From contig CAWBVA010000012.1 in assembly GCA_963792125.1 (NCBI GenBank), forward strand, positions 434,001 to 498,000: a DNA stretch of 64,000 bases, in the 5' to 3' direction. Below, piece after piece: positions 38,944 through 49,930 of this stretch. The position numbers were made by a program, and so were the translations under genes. Under the pieces are notes generated by a model. The model did no database searches and was not told the DNA's origin. It saw nothing but the letters and a program-made list of their open reading frames with translations. The stretch's first letter is position 1. Each line of letters begins with the position of its first letter. Origin of the DNA: Methanocella_A sp963792125. Its GTDB lineage: Archaea > Halobacteriota > Methanocellia > Methanocellales > Methanocellaceae.

Positions 38944-41476
38944 ATGGAAAGAGCAGCTGTTTTCGAAGCCATAATGGCATTATTGCTCGTCTTCCTTGGC
39001 ACAGTACTCATTATCGGTGTCCTGGATGGACCGACGGACAGTGGCGGCAACTGGACCACCTCGTCTGTCAACGCAACGCCTTACATGTATACGGGCAGCG
39101 ACGGAACGCTCTATATGTTCGACCAGGTCGAGGACGGCACGAATGTATACGCCATAGGCCAGGATGGCAGGGTCAAATGGTCATATGAAGTGTCAGAGCC
39201 ATGGCAGGCAATCAACAACTGGGAAAGAAAGCCAAAAGTCGTCAGGTACAGGCCGGACGCCGGACAATTTGGGTACCAGACGGAAGTACGGCCCGTATTT
39301 GCAGTAGATAACGACACGATGTACCTGTACCTCAGGAACAGTAACCTGTACTCGAACTCTGGCATCCCGGATGAGGTCATTGCCATATCCGGAGGCAGGA
39401 AGCTCTGGGAAAAGCCGCTGACACAGAGCATACTGGCGCTCATGTACAGGGATGCCTGGGTGCAGGTAAGTGGCGATCGCCTGTACGTATACCATTCGTA
39501 TTTGCTGGAGGTGCTCGGGGCCAACGGAACTTTCCTGTACCGTATCACTGATGTCTCTGATCCCCCTGCGCTTGATGATAAGGGCAATGTTTACGTCATG
39601 CAGGCCGGAAGGAGCCCTGACCCGGAGTTCAATCAGGGGATTCAAGGTGCCTGGGATAATGACGGCCTGGTGCCTTCGGGAACGCTGGAATCATACGACT
39701 CTGACGGCAAGCTGCGCTGGAAGACAGAGGTCAATGGTACCCCGTCGAGGCAGGACATCGACCGTACGGCAATCCCCGCGGGAGGCGATATCCCGCTGTA
39801 CTATGGAGGGCTGTTGTACGTGCCACTGGAGAACGGTGTTACAGCGCTGGATACCGGCGGAAATGTCCTGTGGACCGCGGACGTTAAGGATAACGTGACC
39901 CTGCTCCGTACCATGCCCTTCGGCATAGACGGCACTGTGTACATGGAACGAGACACGCGGTACTATCCCATGGGTAACCAGACCCCCATGATCTACGCGA
40001 TCTCGCCGGGCGGCTCATATACAGTGGCACAGCCACCCTCGGCTGAAGATGGACCTGCTGACGGCATCGCAGGGTACGGGATACTATGGCCAGAGCCGGT
40101 ATGAGGAAGACTTCATGCCGGGTATCGACAGCCTTCTGCCGGTCAGTATTACAGCTGTAGACGTGCGGACCGGCAATACGATCTGGGAGCGTGGCATCGT
40201 ACCTGCCGGAAAGAGGACGGTCGTTGCGGACCGGCAAAACGTCCTCCGCCTGTTCGAATATTCCGAGACCGCCATGAACTCCATCGTATACTCGGAGGAC
40301 CACCCGCAGCTGCAGGATAATACCGGTCTGGTCTATTACGTCCTCGGGAATTCGAGGGTGAATGTCCTGGCTTCGGGAGACGTCATCTATGTCAGCTACT
40401 ACCTGTACAATTACGAGCACCCGATAGGCTACTGGAACGGCACGACGTACACGAGACTTTTCATCTTCTCGGGACCGGAAACTAGCGCTTATTTATGCCC
40501 GGCGCTGCTCGACCGTTCCAGGATCTGCTATGCAAGCGGAGTCGCCGCGCTGGACAGAGACGGCAATATTCTCTGGGACAAGCCAATAGACTCGATACTG
40601 ACCGGCATAGCCGTCCATAACGCGACGCTCTACTACGGCACCCGCAACGGGGGCCTGTCTGCTGTCCGGACGAACATCGCCCTGGGCTTCACCTTCATTG
40701 CCGCGCTGTACATGTTCTTCAGGTTCTTCCTGGTGGGCGCTGTCGCCCGCGCACGAAGCCGGCTGAACGACAATGAGAATCGTAACGGTGTGCTTGACCT
40801 CGTCAGGAGAGAGCCCGGCACCACGATGTACGAGATCGCCCGGCTGCTCGGCATGAACCCGGGCACGGTCCGGTACCACCTGTTCATCCTGGGCATCAAC
40901 CACCGGATCGTCACGTACCGGGACGGCAAGTACGTGCGCTACTTCGGGAACGCGAATGCATATTCGGAGGCGGAGCGGGCTATGATATCGCTGCTCCGGC
41001 GAGACTGGGCGCGAAAGCTCTTCGTGGCGCTGCAGGAGAGCGAAGGCATGTCCAACGCCCGGCTGGCACGCGCCCTCGGGGTATCGGAGCCCGCCGTCAG
41101 CAGCTACCTGCGTGAACTTGTGAAAAAGGGCCTGGTGGTCCGGGCTGTCGCCGGGGACGGCAGCGTGCTGTACTCTGTCAGGAGTGACTATAAAGAAAAT
41201 GTCGCAGGCGCATCAGGCGTTTGCCAGAGCTCGCCGATACATAAGCCGGATTCTTGCCGGGAGCCGGCCGATAGCCGGAGCCCGGGTCGGGCATTAATGA
41301 TTAATAGAGGTGGCAGTGTACATCGTCGTTTGCCAGGCCTGCAAAAGCGCTCGCGCGCGCAAGGACGCCAGCCCGCCCATTACTCGCACGTTTTACATGA
41401 CAATTGGATACGTTATTGTTTTGGCGCTTCGACGCGGTTCTTTTCGCTCATCACTTCTTCCCACAGCCAGCCGTAG
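38944..41476 (+). CDS. Membrane protein: outside PQQ-type propeller plus inside tandem winged helices (copy 2)
   Basis: Paralogue of 568-2857 with the same order: N-terminal helix (residues about 10-27), propeller blades (DGRVKW, GNVYVM, DGKLRW, GGNVLW, DGNILW), a second helix (about 40680-40740), a basic RARSRL linker, winged helix 1 (MYEIARLLGMNPGTVRYHLFIL) and winged helix 2 (NARLARALGVSEPAVSSYLREL). One frameshift near 40050-40100. Copy 1 ends soon after the second winged helix, so here the natural end is probably near 41220-41300; the frame runs on to 41476 through a CG repeat into the convergent gene. It sits between two pilin-like arrays. Confidence 0.78.
41330..41366. repeat. CG-tract repeat, inverted copy
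   Basis: The reverse complement contains TGCGCGCGCGAGCG, the same core as 3091-3122 and 8486-8520, flanked by GCCAGGC- and GGACGCC-type ends. It lies between convergent genes. Confidence 0.4.
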
Positions 41477-42182
41477 GCCATGGGGATCGTTGAGGAACTT
41501 CAGCTTGTCGATGTCGCGCACGAGACCGTACATTTCCTTGCCCTTCTGGAGGCCGACCTTCGACACATTCGTCGGCTTGAGGAACCGTACCTGAGGAGGG
41601 CTGTCACAACGGCAGTTACGTACGAGCTTTTCCCCGGCCATCTCGAAGTAGGCGGCGCCGCCGCACTTTTTGTAGGGCTCGTAGATAGAAGAGAAATTAC
41701 GAGACACCCAGTTGGACATTTTCAGCTCCTGGTTCGACGGGTTGATGGTGACGTGCCCGTAATTGGGCGGTATCAGCACCTTGTCTCCATCATGGGCCTC
41801 GATGAGCACAACGTCGGCTATGTGGCCGCCGTCGCACCTCTGCAGGAGGTAATGGGCAGTGCCGTGCAGCACCTCATAGACCTCGGGATACGTGCATCCG
41901 GTGCCGTCGATCTTCAGGATGGTAGTGCCCGGCGGTCTTGACGTACTCGCCTCCCAGCCTGTTCGGCGGTATCACGGTGATGTCATAGCGAAGCCCGTTG
42001 TCAAGGAGGAGCGACCGGTCCTGCCGGCTCATGGCCAGGTCCCGGTACATGTAATACAGGTCCATGTCGGGGGCTGTCTTCAGCCAGTCGATGTCGCAGA
42101 CCACTTCGCGCATGTCGCTAAGCCTGCGCACGTCCGGCTCGACACGCCTGCCGCCAAATTCCAGCGATCTGTCCATAGGCAA
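41413..42182 (-). CDS. Cupin-type glucose-6-phosphate isomerase (two frameshifts)
   Basis: About 256 codons. N-terminal part ends in KTAGHYH, the metal-binding cupin motif; after a one-base shift near 41930 the frame reads TYPEVYEVLHGTAHYLLQ, the family signature. A second shift lies in a four-base C/G run at 41482-41485; correcting it gives MAYGWLWEEVMSEKNRVE and a TAA at 41413-41415. The enzyme interconverts glucose-6-P and fructose-6-P in archaeal sugar metabolism. Both breaks look like homopolymer errors. Confidence 0.85.
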
Positions 42183-42270
42183 AAATCCACCAATTATATA
42201 TTAATGCGATTCTCCCATATAACTTTTGAGTCATGCACCGATACTCAGCCGGGCCCATGTTCACCGAATA

Positions 42271-42280
42271 ATATTTATTA
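42271..42280 (+). promoter_or_regulatory. TATA-like box of the small zinc-ribbon gene
   Basis: ATATTTATTA is centred about 29 bases before ATG 42305, the spacing of a leaderless archaeal promoter. Confidence 0.4.
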
Positions 42281-42304
42281 CTTGAACGTAAAGCACATAT
42301 CTGT

Positions 42305-42445
42305 ATGGAAGAGTGGGACGAGGGAATTGACCAGGGAAAGGTGTATTTCGTGTGCAGGACCTGCGGGTTCGTTTTTCAGGAAGACCCGTCTCGTTTTCCG
42401 GTCATATGCCCCCAGTGCGGCAGTGAAGACTGCATAAGGACCTGA
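42305..42445 (+). CDS. 46-residue rubredoxin-like zinc-ribbon protein
   Basis: A short gene from ATG 42305 to TGA 42443. It has an acidic N-terminus and two Cys pairs, CRTCG and CPQCG, about 18 residues apart, as in rubredoxin-like/zinc-ribbon mini-proteins. The sequence between them (FVFQEDPSRFP) resembles the rubredoxin loop but lacks the full rubredoxin core. It probably binds one zinc or iron. Its TATA box and compact frame support a real gene. Confidence 0.65.
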   Translation: MEEWDEGIDQGKVYFVCRTCGFVFQEDPSRFPVICPQCGSEDCIRT

Positions 42446-42479
42446 ACGATCCCGGACAACTCTGTATGTTCGCAGGTGT

Positions 42480-42640
42480 TTAGATCGACCTTATCACCAG
42501 CCGCAATTCCATGGTCTTAGTCTTTGCCAGCTCGTATGGCTTGACTATGTTATACCAGTAGGAAGCCGGAAGGTCCTTGGGGGTCTACGCCGTTAATGAC
42601 GATCTTTTTCTACGTGGAGACGGCGTTGAACTATAGATTT
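42480..42640 (-). pseudogene. C-terminal fragment of a lost protein
   Basis: On the minus strand, about 40 residues can be read after one indel (DLPASYWYNIVKPYELAKTK, then MELRLVIRSI) to a TAA at 42480. Nothing upstream carries the frame. Probably the 3' remnant of a deleted gene; family unknown. Confidence 0.35.
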
Positions 42641-42667
42641 TTATATTGCCTGTAAATGGCAAAATAT

Positions 42668-43126
42668 TTACAGGACCAATCGTACGGCCACGCCGGCGAT
42701 CAACAGGATGCCGCACCCCATCGCCAGCAGCGGATTTTTGATAATGTCGAGGTTTCCTGAGTACAGGAGGAGACCGGCGCCCAGGAGGATCCCTCCGGCG
42801 ATGATGCCCGTCGTATCAATGGCCCGGGCAACCACAGGCAGGCGATTTTCCCGGGAACCCTTCCGGCCGGCCATCGGTTCAATCATAAAAAACCTCTCCT
42901 CTACAGTGCCGGGTTCCTGGTCCCCGGACAGGTGGGAAAGCATTGCTGCCGGAACGAATTCGGTATCATCGCAGGCGCCGGATTCCACTGACCGGGAGTG
43001 GCCTGCAGAGCCGGACAGGCACATTTCCAGGGCAGATATCCGGCCCTGCAGGCCTTTCGTCCTCTGCTCGAGGGACATAACCCGTCCGGTTAAGTCCGCA
43101 TCAATTGTCTCTTTATACTGTGACAT
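42668..43126 (-). CDS. Coiled-coil protein with two C-terminal membrane helices
   Basis: 152 residues. Residues about 10-38 are heptad-like (VMSLEQRTKGLQGRISALEM), the middle is polar, and the end has two helices (about 108-124 and 130-150). It is divergent from the pilin-like operon starting at 43190, with about 60 bases shared for both promoters. It could be an assembly or anchoring factor of that operon, but this is positional inference only. Family not recognised. Confidence 0.6.
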   Translation of the reverse strand: MSQYKETIDADLTGRVMSLEQRTKGLQGRISALEMCLSGSAGHSRSVESGACDDTEFVPAAMLSHLSGDQEPGTVEERFFMIEPMAGRKGSRENRLPVVARAIDTTGIIAGGILLGAGLLLYSGNLDIIKNPLLAMGCGILLIAGVAVRLVL

Positions 43127-43189
43127 ATTCTCTCTATATTGAAATTAAGTCGCAAACTATAAGTAATTTACCGTTTAATGTAAAAAAGT

Positions 43190-43679
43190 ATGCTGGAGAA
43201 TGATGACGGCGCCGATTTCCTGCCCATGAAGCTGACCGCAGTACTGGTTGCCGCTTCCATGGCTATCGTCCTTGCCGCGACGTACGCGCTGGCGCTGATG
43301 GACGAGTCTTCGACGACAGCGGCAAGAGCCTGCGCGGCAAGGATTGCGGAAACGGCCGCGGCTGAGTATGCTGATGGCTGTACCGACGAGGAAGGCCAGT
43401 GTGCTTACAGGGCTTACGGTCCCGGACAGCGTGCGGATGATCACGTTCGGGACTGTGCCTGTAAACGGCCTCGTAGCGCGCCCAACCGGCATGTATACTA
43501 TCCAGTATAAGGACGGCAGCAATGAGACCTTTTTCACGGAAGCGCTGCTTGGTTCCGGCGGCCCGGGCCCCGCATACGGCGGACCGCTGGCACTGTACCC
43601 GGGCAGATACTCTGTATGTATCCGTATCCTGTCCGTGAATGGCAGTATTATGGCCCTCATTTGCCCGGAGGCGGCATGA
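43190..43679 (+). CDS. Pilin-like protein 1 of the rightward operon (one frameshift)
   Basis: About 162 residues. Acidic leader (LENDDGADF), helix (LTAVLVAASMAIVLAATYALAL), then an outer region rich in Ala and Cys. The frame shifts near 43395; the next frame continues with beta-type sequence (MYTIQYKDGSNETFFTEALL) to a TGA at 43677 that overlaps the ATG of the next gene. The leader-helix plan is that of archaeal pilin-like proteins. Confidence 0.6.
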
Positions 43680-44278
43680 CGGACGGCAACGCGTCCATGG
43701 AAAGCCTGCTGTCAGGAGCGAGCGTGGCCATAGCGGCTGCCGTGCTGATGATCATAGTCTTTGCTCTGTTCAGATCGACAGGCCATGCGAATGAAGCGAT
43801 CTCGTTACAATCTGTCGCTTCAGAGGTCTGCGGGGACATAGGCAGCGTAGCTGTCTCTTCCGTGGCATTCAGCCATAATGCGACATACCCGGCGGAAGGG
43901 TTTACGATAAAGATCACTTCCGACTATGTCATTGCCATTGACGAAGCCGGCAAGGAGTTTGCCAGACCTCTGCCGGTCAGAGTGTATCCAGGTTCCTATA
44001 GTTGCGGAGGCCAATTCTTCTGGTGCGATACCGCCGGGGTGCATGAGTACCTCAACGGTACATTCGGGAGCCCGGGGACGGAAGAATCGCCACTGGACCT
44101 GACGGCAGGAGTCGAAGTGACGGCACTGATGGAAAACGCGTGCCGGGACATGGCCGGCCATCCGCTCGTTATGAGTGCGTCTGAGCCTCTGACGATCGAA
44201 AAGCTGTTCCTGTACGCATATAATAATACCAGCCACACTACGGAGAGTGAGCAATACGTCTTCGTTTTCCAGCGATGA
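43676..44278 (+). CDS. Pilin-like protein 2
   Basis: 200 residues from ATG 43676 (ATGA overlap with the gene before). Short polar leader, helix ASVAIAAAVLMIIVFALF, then an outer beta domain with two cysteines in GSYSCGGQFFWC and several N-x-S/T sites. Its end overlaps the next gene by about 30 bases. Function not known; minor pilin or surface fibre component is inferred from the operon. Confidence 0.65.
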   Translation: MTDGNASMESLLSGASVAIAAAVLMIIVFALFRSTGHANEAISLQSVASEVCGDIGSVAVSSVAFSHNATYPAEGFTIKITSDYVIAIDEAGKEFARPLPVRVYPGSYSCGGQFFWCDTAGVHEYLNGTFGSPGTEESPLDLTAGVEVTALMENACRDMAGHPLVMSASEPLTIEKLFLYAYNNTSHTTESEQYVFVFQR

Positions 44279-44720
44279 GCGCGGGGTGACCGAGCCCTAT
44301 ACGGACCTTCCGGCGCTGGGGCTTGTGGCGATCGGCGTGTTACTCTTCGCGTACATAATTTTTTCCGCCTATTCTTCATATGAGGCAAAGGCATACTATG
44401 CCGACAGGAAGGATGACCTGCGCACGATGGCCATGGCGATAGCGGCAGACCCGTCGGTCGCCCGTGAAGACATGTCCTGTGTGCTGGAGGCACAAAAGCT
44501 GGATAACGTATCCCGCAGGGCCGACGTTTTCCGGGGCTATGGCATCCCCGGTGAAAAAGTCACAGCCAGGGTCGAAGGGGGCATATTTGCCTGGTCCGCA
44601 GGAAGAGAGGACGGCAATCTCAGGTCAGCAAGCTACAGGCTGCCGGTCACAGTCAGACTGAATGATGCCCGCTGCGTTTCAGGCACACTGACAGTAACAG
44701 CATCGGAGGGCGGGCAATGA
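44247..44720 (+). CDS. Pilin-like protein 3
   Basis: 157 residues from GTG 44247. The leader ends GVTEPYTDLPALG, then a helix (LVAIGVLLFAYIIFSAY) and an outer part containing YADRKDDLRTMAMAIAADPS. The Ser/Glu-Pro-Tyr-Thr leader resembles haloarchaeal small pilin-cluster proteins. The stop overlaps the next ATG (ATGA). Confidence 0.62.
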   Translation: MSNTSSFSSDERGVTEPYTDLPALGLVAIGVLLFAYIIFSAYSSYEAKAYYADRKDDLRTMAMAIAADPSVAREDMSCVLEAQKLDNVSRRADVFRGYGIPGEKVTARVEGGIFAWSAGREDGNLRSASYRLPVTVRLNDARCVSGTLTVTASEGGQ

Positions 44721-45802
44721 GCGATGAAGGATATTCAACGGTTATGGATGCTGTCCTTTTCCTCGCCCTCGTGGCAGTCAGCGCTGCCATTATGAGCCCG
44801 GCGATCACCGGCCATGCCATGGAGCGGTCGATGGCAGACAGGAGCCTGAGGGAGCTGTCAGCCGCGACACTGATCTCGCTGGAGACTGAGAAAGCGGATT
44901 TCTTCGAGTACCGGGTGCTCGGCAACGTCGCGGATATTATAGCAGATACCGGCAGCATTAACGCCACGAGCGACATCCTGTACCGGGACGTCACGAAAGC
45001 AGTCCTTGGCAGGGGGAACAGACACCGGACTGTCATGGACATTGCCGCCGGGGATGCAGCCTGCCAGTTCCTGTCAGAGCCCGGCGCAATACGCCTGAAC
45101 CCAGTCACGGTGGAATATGATAGTGCCACAACGGGATTGATAGACCGGTCCGTCAGGTCGAAGCTGGACGGCAGGTACGGCTATGAGTTCACGCTCCGCT
45201 GGGCACCTATAGCAGGCGTCCCGTTCGGCGGAGAGGTAAAGGCAGGCAGGCCACACCCGGCCGGCGCTCATCGTCAAGCACGCCTGTCACCATGCCTTAT
45301 ACGACGAACATTACGGTGGCAGTACTGGAGAGCGCAAATGCATGTGACCTTGAATCGCTGCGTCAGAGCCTGAACGACTATCACATGGATGCCGACAGTG
45401 CCCGGCTCCGGCAAAACATCAGGCAGTGCGACCGAGAGATGCCTTAGAAACACAACCGGCCTGATAGTCGACGAAATATGGGATAATACGCTGGGATCTT
45501 TTACCGGGGGCGGCCGCCTGGACCCGGTACGGATACTCAAGCGTTTCTCCGGCAATGAAACGTTGAACAGCCAGGCCCTCGTCTTTATCAATAATACCGG
45601 AAGGGACCTCATAGCGGACCTGACTATTGCGAGTAACGCGGATGCGATGGACCGCCTGTCAGACATTGTCGCGGACGGGTTAATGTACGGCAGCATGGAC
45701 ATCGACGGGGCGCGCAGCACAATCCTGGCCTGGCTGAAATCCAGGTATACGCCTTCGGTTGCTATGGCAACAATAAGCGTCTGGGTGGAGCCTTATGCCT
45801 GA
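44717..45802 (+). CDS. Pilin-like protein 4 (DUF7284-type, two frameshifts)
   Basis: About 360 residues. N-terminus DEGYSTVMDAVLFLALVAVS has the acidic leader and helix. The outer part keeps LSAATLISLETEKADFFEYR. The frame shifts near 45250 (then VAVLESANACDLESLRQSLN) and again near 45410 (then NTTGLIVDEIWDNTLGSF), ending at 45802 and overlapping the next ATG. The joins are smooth, so indel errors are likely. Confidence 0.6.
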
Positions 45803-48800
45803 AAATGACGATGCCAGGGTGCCCTTTGCCGTCATCGGCGTGCTGCTGGTGGTCATATCGACGATCATCACGGTATATCTCATGAGCATGGAGTCTGCGG
45901 GGATATCCCGGGGTATCGGCGACGACCGGGACCGTGACATTAATAAGGCATTAACGCTTGCCGTTTCTGACATATCGTGCGCACTGAACTACGCAGGCCT
46001 TGCCGCGGAGGCCGAGGTCGGAAGGACTCCGGTGGTCAACGTCAGCGGATCGGCCAGGGAGAGCCCGGAGAAAGTGGAAAAAGAAAGGCTGAAAAGCCTG
46101 ACTTACAGGCAGCTTTCAAAGTACCTGGAGGCAAACTACAACGGCACGTTTGCCTTCGGGGACTACTGTGTATACGCCTGCATGATCGGTGACTGCCAGT
46201 CCGTCTCTATTATACCGGACAACATGACCCTGTACCGCAACTTCGATCACCCGGTCGTCGGCTGTAAAAATGACTACACCGCCTACTACTCGATGGAAGT
46301 GCCCGTACACATCACCGTCAGCCGTCCTGGCAGCAATTTCTCTTATAGCGAGGACAGGGTGATCCGGAGCCTGATCACTTCACGATATCCCCTGCTGGAA
46401 GAGATGACCGACGAGTATGGGCGCAGGCTGAACGGAACGCCGATGTTCCTGGACCTCACCGCCGCCTCGTTCGCATATACATGGGCCAGGGGCTATACAC
46501 AGTACGCCATCGGCACACCGCTGAACATCGTGGACAACTCGCAGCTTGAGCTGATCACCAACGGGGCTGTACTGATGGAACAGGGGTTCGAGTACAACTC
46601 GGTCGATCCGCTTGGACTGGCCGAGCTTGCTTACAAGTGCGCTGGTAATGCCGCCCGGCCGTCGGAAGTCAACAATTATGACGTGGTCAACAATAGCAAA
46701 GACGAGCTGCCGCAGAATGAAACGCGACCGCCGGAAACATATTCGTTCAATATATACGAGATCGTGGACCGGGCTTACAATAACGTGAGCTTCGGGGGAT
46801 ACTCGCAGTGCACTTTCGAAGGGGCCTATACGGTTAAGATGTACGTCGATATCCGGAGAGACCGGGACTACTACCCCCGGGTCAACACCACCTGCACGCT
46901 GGAAGAAAGCGCCGTGACAGAACCGGTCCCGCCGGCGTCCGGGGAATGGCGGCTGCTGACCAGGACGTTCCGTGTCTGCAAAGACAACAGAGAAGGCAAA
47001 GGCTACTCGGACAGACTGACCGTCACTTATGTGATACCCGAGTATTCGGTACTCCGGTACTTCGGTGCAGGGAAGTATAAGACGTCGTCCTCGGAGATTG
47101 GCGATCCTGTGCTTGCGGGCAGCAGCAATGACGTGGCCAGCCCGTACTCCGGGTACAGCTATGAAAAAGACCTTAGCTTCGGCCGCAAGGTGTTCGTGGA
47201 CGATAACCTCGTCAACGTGGTCGGATGCTATGAGGATTCGTTTGATCTATACGGCGAGCCAGGCTACTTTGAACGGGCGCTCGCCGACATCATCGGCGAC
47301 CGGGACGGATGGCAGGCCAGGGTACCGGCGGCTTTCGGGGACAAATCCCGGGAACTCGTCTGCGGGCCATGCAACAGACATCCGGTATGGGCGGAAATAG
47401 AGGCGGACTACGAATTAAGCGACCTGCGCAAAACGATCAAGAAAGAGATGGTCGTAAATATTGATCCGGTAAGTTCCGGAGGTTCCCCGGCCGCTATGGC
47501 GCAGGCGGCTTACCAGAAGCTTGACGGCATGTATCGCAGCCGGTATGACGGCTACCTGGACCGCCAGAGCTACTTCAGCGAGCCGGACATCGGCGGTCGC
47601 CCCATGTACAGGTCGTGCGGTACTAAGGCCATCTTCAGGATCAGGGAGGCGTTTCTGGAAGATATAAGGAGACAGCTGGCCGACGCCGCGGGGAATTGCA
47701 GAGACCTGATAAACGAGACGATCGACAGGCGAATGGACGGGACCGGCCAGAACTCGTCCGACCTTACAGGCAACGCCGAAAGCGCGAAGAGCTATCTCAG
47801 CAACCGTTTCTACATCCCGTTCGGCCTGGCCATGACCTTGAACAGCAGTGCCGACTTTGCCTGCGGTTACCCCTGGACTGAGGAAGTGACTATGGCCATA
47901 GACCAGAGCCCTTCGTTCCTGGACACCGGCCTGCATACCGACGAAGAGACAGGGTATACCGTCAGGACGCTGCGACTGAGGAACATATGCCTCTTCTCCC
48001 CGGCGGCCGATTTTCCATGGACCGACGAGATGGCCGATCAGCTTTCGCAACCGCTCATAGAAGGCATTAACGCCGTGGCGGAAAACGCTGACAGGGTGGC
48101 GAACCAGACGATCATCGCCGAAAGCGACAGGCTGATCGAAGAGGTATCTTCCGGAATCAGGGAAGAGCTGAAACGGGAGATCACTGCCGTACTCGGAGAA
48201 GATACGTCTGTCGAAGAAACGGTGCCGCAGCCTTCTGTCGAGAGGGCTGTCGAACATGCATGGGAGCGACGCGGCAACGACTCGAAGGCCATCGTCAGGG
48301 ACCTGAGCAACGGGACGCTTGTCCGCGAGATCGCAGGCGAGATCGTCGGCGACAGCACAACAGCGGTCAGGGAAAAGGCGAGGAAGTACGCCGAAGGCTA
48401 CGTGGACGAATACACGGAGTACTTCGCCAGGAGGGTCGAAGAAAAAATCGCCGAAGCAGAGCATAAGGCAATAACGCAGGTTACCAGCCGGCTAAAAGAA
48501 AAGATACAGGTGACCATCAGGGACTTCGCCAGAGAGGCCGGACAGGAGATCGCCAGAAAAGGCGCCGATGCCGCGCTTGAGAAAGCCCTGGGGAAGATTC
48601 CCTCAGGCCTTCCGCTGCTGCCTCCATACGGGTGGTGGGCTACAATGAACGTCTGGTACATCGAGGTGCAGGGAGTCATTCCGGTCTTTACGGTTTATGA
48701 CGCCGATGTCGAGCCCCTGCCTGACCCGGTTTTCGGGAGCGCCGCCATATCGTACACGAGAAGGCATCAGGCGATAACGGACGCATACGGGCGGATCATC

Positions 48801-48942
48801 GGCTGTAACGAGCCGCTCAAATTTACGGCTAAGACATCCACGTTTATCCTCGTGCCGCCAGGGATGCAGGGGGTCGGCGATAAGGCCGGTGGCTGGGACG
48901 AGAAGAGCCAGGGCTTCGATGAACCAGGGGGTGACGTCATGA
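45795..48942 (+). CDS. Large pilin-operon surface protein (DUF7286-type)
   Basis: About 1,049 residues. An acidic start, helix VIGVLLVVISTIITVYLMS, and a very large outer part: beta-rich first half with Cys pairs, then a long helical zone (residues about 760-930) rich in Glu/Lys/Arg, then a final beta segment. As sequenced the frame runs on to 49100, but the G run at 48927-48931 is one base too long: with four G the frame ends DEPGVTS and a TGA overlapping the next ATG, like the other junctions. The major structural protein of the cluster by size. Confidence 0.65.
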
Positions 48943-49504
48943 AATCTCGCTACGTCATAGTGATCCTGATACTGCTGCTTGCCACGTTACCGGGCGAAGT
49001 CTGCGGAAAGAGCATCAAAGCGTATTTCAACGGGCAGGAAGCGACCGCCACCGGCATCGTGCTCCACCCGGCGAACTATTCACCGTGGACCTGTACATGA
49101 CGCCCGATAAAGAGTCATACGCTTACGCGGAGATCGAAGAGCCGGGCGTAACGCGTGCCTATGATCTGCTTGAGGGCGACCCGATCATGCCGACAGACTT
49201 CAAACATTGTAATGCCAGCAGCGCGGCGCACTACCGGTGGGTCATGGCAGCCAACGAGAACTGGATCGAGGGCACAGCCCCGCTAAACATTTACTACCAG
49301 CTGAATCTCGTCGGCCAGACCACACCGTCCGCTTCCGGGCTGTTCACTGTGGTGGAAGCATATATTGCTCCGGGCAAAGCGGTTGCGGACACATCAAGCT
49401 TACCAGTCACCGCAGGCCTGAGAATGTGCCATCTCCGGGTCATCTTCGCAACGGCATTAGGCATGATCGGAGGGGCTATTACAATCAGGCAAAGAAGAAA
49501 ATAA
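48939..49504 (+). CDS. Sarcinarray-like surface protein (frameshifts)
   Basis: Signal peptide SRYVIVILILLLATLPGEVC, then IKAYFNGQEATATGIVLHP; one base is missing near 49078 and the other frame goes on with VDLYMTPDKESYAYAEIEEP and YRWVMAANENWIEGTAPLNI. The layout is like the archaeal sarcinarray family of secreted proteins. Near 49400 another shift reveals ENVPSPG before a hydrophobic C-terminal helix and RQRRK, a PGF/PEF-type sorting tail. Family call from memory, moderately sure. Confidence 0.55.
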
Positions 49505-49654
49505 TGGCCTATATGGACGAAGAGCGGCACGGAGGCATGAAAAACTTTACCATCGTCATTTGAACATCAGCGTCCAGGGGAGCTTATTGGTAAAGAGTTG
49601 CCCCTCAGGGCGAAAGCCTAAGGTTGCAATCAAACTATCAGATTCACTGTGAAG

Positions 49655-49720
49655 CCTGTCTTCGGGGCAGGCGTCTTGTGTCGAGACCCAGGGCGGCCTT
49701 TTTCTGGAACAATGCCCCCG
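49655..49720. repeat. Intergenic repeat with CAGGCGTCT...GTGTCG core, copy 2
   Basis: Matches 29165-29225: CTTCGG, CAGGCGTCTTGTGTCGAGAC, then CTTTTTCTGGAA. It lies in the 425-base gap 49505-49930, which otherwise holds only short GC-rich palindromic pieces (CACCCTCCGTGCCCTCCGTG near 49741) and no gene. Confidence 0.45.
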
Positions 49721-49930
49721 GGAGCCCCGCGAAAACCGGCACCCTCCGTGCCCTCCGTGTCCAATGCTCAAAAAGTATATAATTTCACAGTTTCTTATCA
49801 ATATGAATTAAACGATTGTGAAAGCACCTGATCGTTGGTCGTATGGCCGGATATCCGGGCCTGTACGATCGCATGATAAAGATTTAGTGCGATTAGCATC
49901 ATATTACATTTATCTGACTGGAGATAACGT

